Below are positions 15,760 to 20,351 of a stretch of DNA of 20,351 nt, one piece after another. The notes below the pieces were generated by a model. It saw nothing but the letters and a program-made list of their open reading frames with translations, was not told the DNA's origin and did no database searches. The position numbers and the translations under genes were made by a program. Position 1 is the stretch's first letter; every line of letters begins with the position of its first letter. Source of the DNA: Hymenobacter sp. Its GTDB lineage: Bacteria; Bacteroidota; Bacteroidia; Cytophagales; Hymenobacteraceae. The DNA lies in assembly GCA_025362615.1 (NCBI GenBank), contig JANYFQ010000143.1:1-20351 (forward strand), given 5' to 3'.

Positions 15760-16803
15760 CTACTCGTCGCTGCTGAGCTTGCCACCCGTGACGTGAACGA
15801 GGCTGCCGGTCATGAACGAGCCGTCTTGCGAAGCCAGCAGCACGTAAGCGGGGGCCAACTCGTCGGGCTGACCGGGGCGTTTGAGCGCGACTTCGTGGCC
15901 GAACTTTTCGATTTCGGCCAAGGGCATGGTGCCGGGGATGTTGGGTGTCCAGACGGGGCCGGGCACGACGCAATTGACGCGGATGTTGCGCTCGCCCAAG
16001 TAGAGGGCCAGGCTTTTGGTGAGGGCGTGAATGGCGGCTTTGCTGGCGGCGTAATCCACCAGAATTGGAATACCGGTGATGCCCACGATGCTGCCGGTGT
16101 TGATGATGCAGTCGCCGGCCTTGAGGTGCGGGATGGCGGCCTGCGCCATCCAGATGTAGCCCAGAATGTTGGTGTCGAAGGTGCGGCGGATTTGTTCTTC
16201 GGTGATGTCCTCGAACTTCTCCTGGCTTTGCTGGAAAGCGGCGTTATTCACCAGAATGTTGAGGCCGCCGAGTTCGGTGCGGCAGCGGCGAACGACCTGC
16301 TTGCACTGTTCCGGCTCGCGCACGTCGGCTTGCAATACGAGGCACTTTCGACCCTCTTTTTCAATGAGTTGTCGGGTGGTTTCGGCATCGGCCGTGTTCT
16401 CGTTGAAGACGATGGTTACGTCGGCTCCTTCTTTGGCGAAGGCCAGCGCCACGGCCCGCCCAATGCCCGAATCGGCCCCGGTGATGAGGGCGATTTTGCC
16501 TTCCAGCTTACCCGCAGCGCGGTAGGCCCGCAGGTCGGTTTGGGGCTGAAGCTTCATGTCGGCCTGCCGGGCTGGGTAGGGCAGCGTCTGGGCCACGGCC
16601 TTCATGTCGGTGGCGGTGGGGCGGCGCGGGGCTTTGGCGGGGGCTTTTTTGGCGGGGGCCGCTTTGGCGGCGGGCTTGGCTTTGGCGGCAGCGGCCACTT
16701 TGGCGGCGGAGGTTTGGGGCTTGGCAGCGGGCATGGCAGGACGGGGCAAAAGGGTGTCCGGCACTGTACGCAGATTTGGCGCGGCAGGCTGCGCGGGCGG
16801 CAC
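15760..16803 (-). CDS. SDR-family oxidoreductase with histone-like basic N-terminal tail
   Basis: A classical short-chain dehydrogenase/reductase using NAD(P)H. The Rossmann motif is GADSGIGRA (109-117), followed by NNAA (186-189), catalytic Ser238, Tyr251 and Lys255 (YAASK). The layout, with KLEGKIALITGADSGIGRAV and QPQTDLRAYRAAGKL before it, resembles the YghA/YhxC group of general-stress SDRs; substrate unknown. Residues about 25-64 are an Ala, Lys and Pro tail (KPAAKAAPAKKAPAKAPRR) like histone H1. Two ATGs are possible: 16803 or 16734 (residue 24, MPAAKPQ); the second would remove a Pro-rich stretch but keep the tail. No clear promoter seen for either. Confidence 0.88.
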   Translation of the reverse strand: MPPAQPAAPNLRTVPDTLLPRPAMPAAKPQTSAAKVAAAAKAKPAAKAAPAKKAPAKAPRRPTATDMKAVAQTLPYPARQADMKLQPQTDLRAYRAAGKLEGKIALITGADSGIGRAVALAFAKEGADVTIVFNENTADAETTRQLIEKEGRKCLVLQADVREPEQCKQVVRRCRTELGGLNILVNNAAFQQSQEKFEDITEEQIRRTFDTNILGYIWMAQAAIPHLKAGDCIINTGSIVGITGIPILVDYAASKAAIHALTKSLALYLGERNIRVNCVVPGPVWTPNIPGTMPLAEIEKFGHEVALKRPGQPDELAPAYVLLASQDGSFMTGSLVHVTGGKLSSDE

Positions 16804-16974
16804 GACGGGGCCCGTTAAATACCCCTGTCAGTAAGACCGGTGCGGAATTTTCAACCAGCTGTCACGCAGTGTTTCGCCGTGTTGAGACGCAGTGATTGGC
16901 AGTGTGAATGGGGCAGAATGCTGCGTTTCGACATTGCATGGAATGAATTTCCTCGGCCACTGCAAAAGCCCTTT

Positions 16975-17862
16975 TTAATCAAAAAGCACCTTCATCTCGA
17001 CGCGGCGGTTGCGGGCGCGGCCGGCGGCGGTTTTGTTGGTGCCGACGGGGCGGGCGCGGCCGAAGCCTTCGGCGCGGATGTGGGCCGCCGGCGCGGCGCG
17101 CCGCACGAGGTAGCGCCGCACGGCCGCCGCCCGCTGGCGGGAGAGCAGCAGGTTGGCCGGGGCCGGGCCCACGTTGTCGGTGTAGCCCGTCAGGCGCAGC
17201 CGGAACGCGGGCCGGGCCACGAGCAAGGCCGCCAGCTCCTGGAACGCGGGCAACGACTGGGGCCGGATAACGTCGCGGCCGGTTTCAAACGCCAGGTTGG
17301 CGAAGGCCGTTTTCAGCACCTTTATTTCTTCGGCTTTCAGCGCCGGGCAGCCCTTGTTGGCGGGCAGGCCGGGGGTGAGGGGGCAGGCATCGGCGGGGTC
17401 GGACACGGTGTCGCCGTCGGTGTCGGGGAGGTAGTCGTTGCTGTCTGCCCGGCGGTAGAAGGCGATGTGACACCCCGTCGGGCCGCAGCCCCAGAAGTCA
17501 GTGGTCGCGTCGCCCGAAGCCAAGTCGGCGGCCATTCCCGCGCTTTTCCAGCTGCCGCCCAGCTTTTCCACGAACAAACCGATGTCAAGCGCCTCGCCCG
17601 TGTTGTTGCGCACAATGTAGGCCAAGTCATTGGAACCACCGCAGGTGCGGTCGTTTTTCCACGGCCGTTTGCCAGGGTGGCGTTTGAGCCTGGGCGGCCA
17701 GCCCGGCCAGTAGTAGCCCGCAAAAAAGTAGCCGCCGCCCAGCCGAGCGGATGCAAACGAAAAAAAAGGAATGTACCATGACTGAATAAAACTGAAAGCC
17801 ACGAGGATACGCAGCAAGAAGCAGCGCCTGACCTCGCCCCGACGACCCGTCTTGGGCAGCAA
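16975..17862 (-). CDS. OmpA-family protein; N-terminus apparently frameshifted
   Basis: The conserved parts are in this frame: a Cys-containing domain starting KNDRTCGGSNDLAYIV (from residue 69), a calcium-type repeat DTDGDTVSDPADACPLTPGL (147-166), and an OmpA peptidoglycan-binding domain (about 188-293: LTGYTDNVG, LSRQRAAAVRRYLV, AEGFGRARPVG, ARNRRVEMK). The OmpA domain tethers the outer membrane to the cell wall. Residues 1-68 of this frame look like nonsense (GYYWPGWPPRLKRHPGKRPW), while the same DNA in another frame codes a fine signal peptide (see 17627-17779). So the intact gene probably ran from 17779, with one base too many near 17654-17660. It may be a pseudogene, a phase-variable gene, or a sequencing error. 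No terminator is clear downstream. Confidence 0.75.
   Translation of the reverse strand: MLPKTGRRGEVRRCFLLRILVAFSFIQSWYIPFFSFASARLGGGYFFAGYYWPGWPPRLKRHPGKRPWKNDRTCGGSNDLAYIVRNNTGEALDIGLFVEKLGGSWKSAGMAADLASGDATTDFWGCGPTGCHIAFYRRADSNDYLPDTDGDTVSDPADACPLTPGLPANKGCPALKAEEIKVLKTAFANLAFETGRDVIRPQSLPAFQELAALLVARPAFRLRLTGYTDNVGPAPANLLLSRQRAAAVRRYLVRRAAPAAHIRAEGFGRARPVGTNKTAAGRARNRRVEMKVLFD
17627..17779 (-). pseudogene. Signal-peptide fragment of the OmpA-family gene in a different frame
   Basis: From ATG at 17779 the minus strand reads a 50-residue frame whose middle, GRRLLFCGLLLAGLAAQAQ, then TPPWQTAV, is a textbook Sec signal peptide with an AQA-Q cleavage site. It ends at TGA (17627-17629). Shifting by one base at GTGGAAAAACG (A5 run, 17654-17658) would join it to ENDRTCGG or KNDRTCGG of the OmpA frame. 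Confidence 0.7.
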
Positions 17863-17952
17863 GTCACTGACCTCAGTTGTCTGGCGGTTTGGAGGGCACC
17901 CATCATCCCCGCCCCAGCGACCAGCACCAGGGTCGGGGCAGAAGGCCCGTCA

Positions 17953-19407
17953 CTACCAGGTTCCGGCACCCGAAGCCGGATAGGTTCGGTTTGCCAGTAA
18001 ATCCTGCACGATACAAGTGAAAGTGAAACTCCTGGCCCCGGTTTTAGTCACCGTTCCGCTGGCGCTGGCATTCCCGGTGGTGGTCCCGGCCCAGAGGTTG
18101 CAGGTACTGTTGTTTTGATAACCATCGGCGATGGGGTAGCTGCCGCTGCTTTGCTGGGGCATATTATAAATCACAAAACTGGCTCCGGTGCCAACAATTA
18201 CCACGTTTATCCCGGTACACCCGGCCGTTGTAGATGGGGTAGCACCGCATAAGCCAGCATACGACTGCCCATTGACCGTGAAGCTGCCGCTGCCGTTACC
18301 CCCGCCGCCACCCCCGCCGCCGCCGCCGCCCGCTGGCGTACAGTTGCTGGTGGTGATGGTGCCTGCCGTGACCGTTGCGTTTTGGGTGGGGGCGGCAAGC
18401 GACACCCGCTGCCCGCCCGCCGCGACGGTGTAAGGGCCGACGGTGGTGGCTTCCACTTTGGCCCGGTACTTTCCGTTTTCATTGGTCTTGGTCACGTACT
18501 TGTTGTAGGGGTCGAGTGTGATGACCACCTCCACGCCGGCCGCCGGCTGCCCGTCCGAACACAGGACGGTACCGGTCAGCGTTCCGTATTGAACAAATGC
18601 GTCCAGGTTCTGGTAAAGCGTGATACAGGGCATGAAAACCTCTTGTCCGCTCATCGTCACGGCGGCCTCGCCGCTCCACTTGCCGGTGGCCGGGTTGTAG
18701 GCCCAGGCCTTTGCGCCGGTGGTGGCGGGGGCGGGGGTGCCGGCGGGCAGGGTGATGCCCACTTTCACGGTGGCCGTGGGGGTTAGCGCGTTGCCCAAAC
18801 CGTCCACAAACGCGGTGGCCGTGAAGCCGTAGCTTCGCATTCCGCCTTCGGTGCCGGCGGCGTTGGTGGCCAGCAAATCGCCGCCCGGCATGGCACGGGC
18901 AATGTTGGCATCGTTGGCACTCACGTATTTGGCGCTCACCGTGACGGGGCCGCTGTAGGTGCTGCCATCGGCCTTGCGGAAGGCCCCGGCCGGAGCCGTG
19001 ACCCGGATGCCAGGGGCCGACACCTGACCGCCGGATGCCGGGATGGTGCCGAGTTGGGTCTTGGCCAGCATCACGAGGCTACAGTTCATCGACGAGCCAT
19101 CGAGGTTGTCCACGTTGCTGTAAGCCGGAAAATAGCCGTCCTTGCTGGCCGTCAGCTGAAAACTCGGGGCCTTGCTGTCAACGTCGTTGAACACAAAGGC
19201 ACCATCAGCACCCGTGGTGGCATTGGAAGTGCCCAACGTGAGTTCGACCCCGGCCATTGGCACGCTGGAATCATTGACGACGGTGCCACTGATGGTGAGC
19301 TTTTTCACTGCCTCTTCATCTTTCTTGCAGGCCGTCAGCCCAAGCAGGAAAAGACAAAAACAGGGTAATAAGCAGCGCATGAAGCGCACGGGATTGGAAT
19401 CGTACAT
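17953..19407 (-). CDS. Lipoprotein with carboxypeptidase-regulatory-like domains
   Basis: The 484-residue product has an SPII signal LLGLTAC with lipid Cys27 followed by KKDEE. The ATG at 19380 (residue 10, MRCLLPCFCLFLLG) gives a cleaner signal peptide and may be the true start. Residues 36-115 resemble a carboxypeptidase-regulatory-like beta-sandwich (LTISGTVVNDSSVPMAGVEL, GADGAFVFNDV). Residues 118-260 contain a ZU5-like stretch (GIRVTAPAGAF). Residues 275-345 hold a second such sandwich (GTLTGTVLCSDGQPAAGVEV, NENGKYRAKV). Eleven glycines (360-370) link to a C-terminal domain of about 105 residues with four or five Cys. Function unknown; likely a surface or outer-membrane lipoprotein. The gene lies 51 bp after the repeat protein, probably in one operon. 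Confidence 0.85.
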   Translation of the reverse strand: MYDSNPVRFMRCLLPCFCLFLLGLTACKKDEEAVKKLTISGTVVNDSSVPMAGVELTLGTSNATTGADGAFVFNDVDSKAPSFQLTASKDGYFPAYSNVDNLDGSSMNCSLVMLAKTQLGTIPASGGQVSAPGIRVTAPAGAFRKADGSTYSGPVTVSAKYVSANDANIARAMPGGDLLATNAAGTEGGMRSYGFTATAFVDGLGNALTPTATVKVGITLPAGTPAPATTGAKAWAYNPATGKWSGEAAVTMSGQEVFMPCITLYQNLDAFVQYGTLTGTVLCSDGQPAAGVEVVITLDPYNKYVTKTNENGKYRAKVEATTVGPYTVAAGGQRVSLAAPTQNATVTAGTITTSNCTPAGGGGGGGGGGGNGSGSFTVNGQSYAGLCGATPSTTAGCTGINVVIVGTGASFVIYNMPQQSSGSYPIADGYQNNSTCNLWAGTTTGNASASGTVTKTGARSFTFTCIVQDLLANRTYPASGAGTW

Positions 19408-19458
19408 GACCAGTTGATTGATTAAAGGAGTGAATGGTGAGTTGGGTAAGCGGTGCGC

Positions 19459-20351
19459 TTACTGAAGCTGTATGCGCATACAGCCCCCTGCCGTGACGGT
19501 GGCTGTGCCGTTCCAGGTCAGCCCCGTACACCGCCCCGAATAGCTGTAAGTGCCGGGAGGCAGGGTAAAAGAAGCCGTGCCGGAAACGCCGCAGCCGGGG
19601 CTGCCAGAGGAGAAATAGTTGGCAATACCCTGGGTGGCTCCGTTCACCGTAATGGCGATGGTGCCGCACCGGTGGTCAGTGGCAGTCCAGAAGGTGAGCG
19701 AACCAGTCGTGCTGCCACCGCCGCCACCGCCACCCGTGCTGCTGCTGTACAAGCGCAGGGCCGAACATTGATTCGCGGCGACGGTGACGGTGCTGCTCCA
19801 GGTTCTGCCGCCGCCGCTGGCCGAGAAAGGATAAGTGCCTGCTGCCAGCCCGCTGAAAGTAGCCGCGTAAGAAGCTCCACAGGCGGGCACGGAAGGGTAG
19901 GAGCCAGATAGAGAACGGGTGGTTCCGTTCAGCGTTACGCTCACTGTGCCCAGGCTTTGGTCGGTCCAGAACATGGCATTGCCCGTGCCGCCACCGCCCG
20001 TGCCGCCACCGCCCGTGCCGCCGCCGCCCGACGAATACATCAACTCCATGGAAAAGCATTGGAGGTTGCCCACGGTTGCGTTGCCACTCCAAGTGGCCCC
20101 GTTGGTGCTGGTGGCAGTGAAGGGATAGGTGCCACCCACCAGGTTCACAAAAAGCGCCGAATAAGGGTCGCCGCATGGTGGAGCGGTGGCACTGTTGCCT
20201 GTTATTTGAGCAGTCTGGCCCACCATGTTCACCGTGATGGTGCCTGCGTTTGGTTTTGCCCAAAACATAACGGTGCTGTTTCCGCCGCCCGTGCCCCCGC
20301 CGCCCGTGCCCCCGCCGCCCGTGCCCCCGCCGCCCGTGCCCCCGCCGCCCG
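19459..20351 (-). CDS. Modular glycine-linked repeat protein, N-terminus outside window
   Basis: The frame is open to the window edge, so the start is missing; an internal ATG at 20268 is not the start because the frame continues upstream through a GGGGT repeat. Three modules of about 80 residues are seen (20268-20032, 19977-19741, 19701-19462). Each begins with FW, then GT(I/V)xV, NG or VG, a Cys in a PxCG setting, GTYxF or GTYSY, TWxG or TWSS, TVxxxxC, and ends in a short hydrophobic strand. The two Cys of each module are 37-39 residues apart and could form a disulfide; module 3 has a second pair. Linkers are GGGGT x3 and a G7 run. I do not recognise a named domain; a secreted beta-sandwich adhesin-like protein is a guess. 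No T9SS domain is seen at its C-terminus. Confidence 0.8.
   Translation of the reverse strand, partial: GGGGTGGGGTGGGGTGGGGTGGGNSTVMFWAKPNAGTITVNMVGQTAQITGNSATAPPCGDPYSALFVNLVGGTYPFTATSTNGATWSGNATVGNLQCFSMELMYSSGGGGTGGGGTGGGGTGNAMFWTDQSLGTVSVTLNGTTRSLSGSYPSVPACGASYAATFSGLAAGTYPFSASGGGRTWSSTVTVAANQCSALRLYSSSTGGGGGGGSTTGSLTFWTATDHRCGTIAITVNGATQGIANYFSSGSPGCGVSGTASFTLPPGTYSYSGRCTGLTWNGTATVTAGGCMRIQLQ
19985..20029 (-). repeat. 15-bp tandem repeat coding GGGGT linker, 3 copies
   Basis: Three 15-bp units of the form gtgccgccaccgccc (third with one change), coding three GGGGT pentapeptides between modules 1 and 2 of the repeat protein. Confidence 0.9.
20282..20351 (-). repeat. 15-bp tandem minisatellite reaching the window edge
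   Basis: Four identical 15-bp units gtgcccccgccgccc (20291-20350) plus a partial one at 20282-20290 code GGGGT pentapeptides upstream of module 1. The array continues beyond the window, so its length is unknown. Confidence 0.9.

Noticed and set aside
15733..16818. Plus-strand Gly-rich open frame of 361 codons
   Set aside because: Antisense of the SDR gene; its Gly-rich end is the complement of the Ala/Lys/Pro codons.
16840..17781. Plus-strand open frame of 313 codons
   Set aside because: Antisense of the OmpA domain, which is clearly conserved on the other strand.
17627..17862. Programmed frameshift in the OmpA gene
   Set aside because: There is an A5 run but no classic slippery heptamer, downstream stem or internal SD visible; a mutation or base error is simpler.

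Overview
The window reads as chromosome of a GC-rich member of the Bacteroidota, most likely Hymenobacter or a close relative in the Cytophagales. The evidence is: a secreted protein ending in a type IX secretion sorting domain; genes without Shine-Dalgarno sequences; promoter candidates of the Bacteroidota type (TTTG or TTG, about 20 bp, TAnnTTTG); a one-cysteine form of ribosomal protein L36; and several lipoproteins with SPII signals. The genus is an inference from protein style, not from a search.

Layout. 1-1896 (+) is the 3' part of uvrB, which converges on eno (-) across a bidirectional terminator. From 12371 down to 3511 (-) runs a long ribosomal and housekeeping cluster, in transcription order rpsH, rplF, rplR, rpsE, rpmD, rplO, secY, map, infA, rpmJ, rpsM, rpsK, rpsD, rpoA, rplQ. 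It has a strong promoter candidate just before rpsH and a terminator after rplQ. rpmD and rpmJ are short but clear. The usual upstream half of the spc operon (rpsN, rplE and so on) is absent: the next gene upstream is a secreted nuclease lipoprotein with its own terminator, so the operon is split here.

12714-20351 is an accessory and cell-surface region: a DRGH-type nuclease lipoprotein (-), a T9SS-exported protein (+), a short-chain dehydrogenase with a histone-like basic tail (-), an OmpA-family protein whose signal peptide lies in another frame (-), a lipoprotein with carboxypeptidase-regulatory-like domains (-), and the C-terminal part of a modular glycine-linked repeat protein (-) that continues past the window edge.

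The most unusual structure is a set of three intergenic hairpins inside the ribosomal cluster (about 4227-4330, 6571-6659, 7293-7373). Each is built from 7-nt units, most of them starting with GG, arranged as an inverted repeat. The three differ in sequence but share this architecture. I do not know a named family for them. Second is the OmpA gene frameshift, and third the triplicated cysteine-paired module at the right end.
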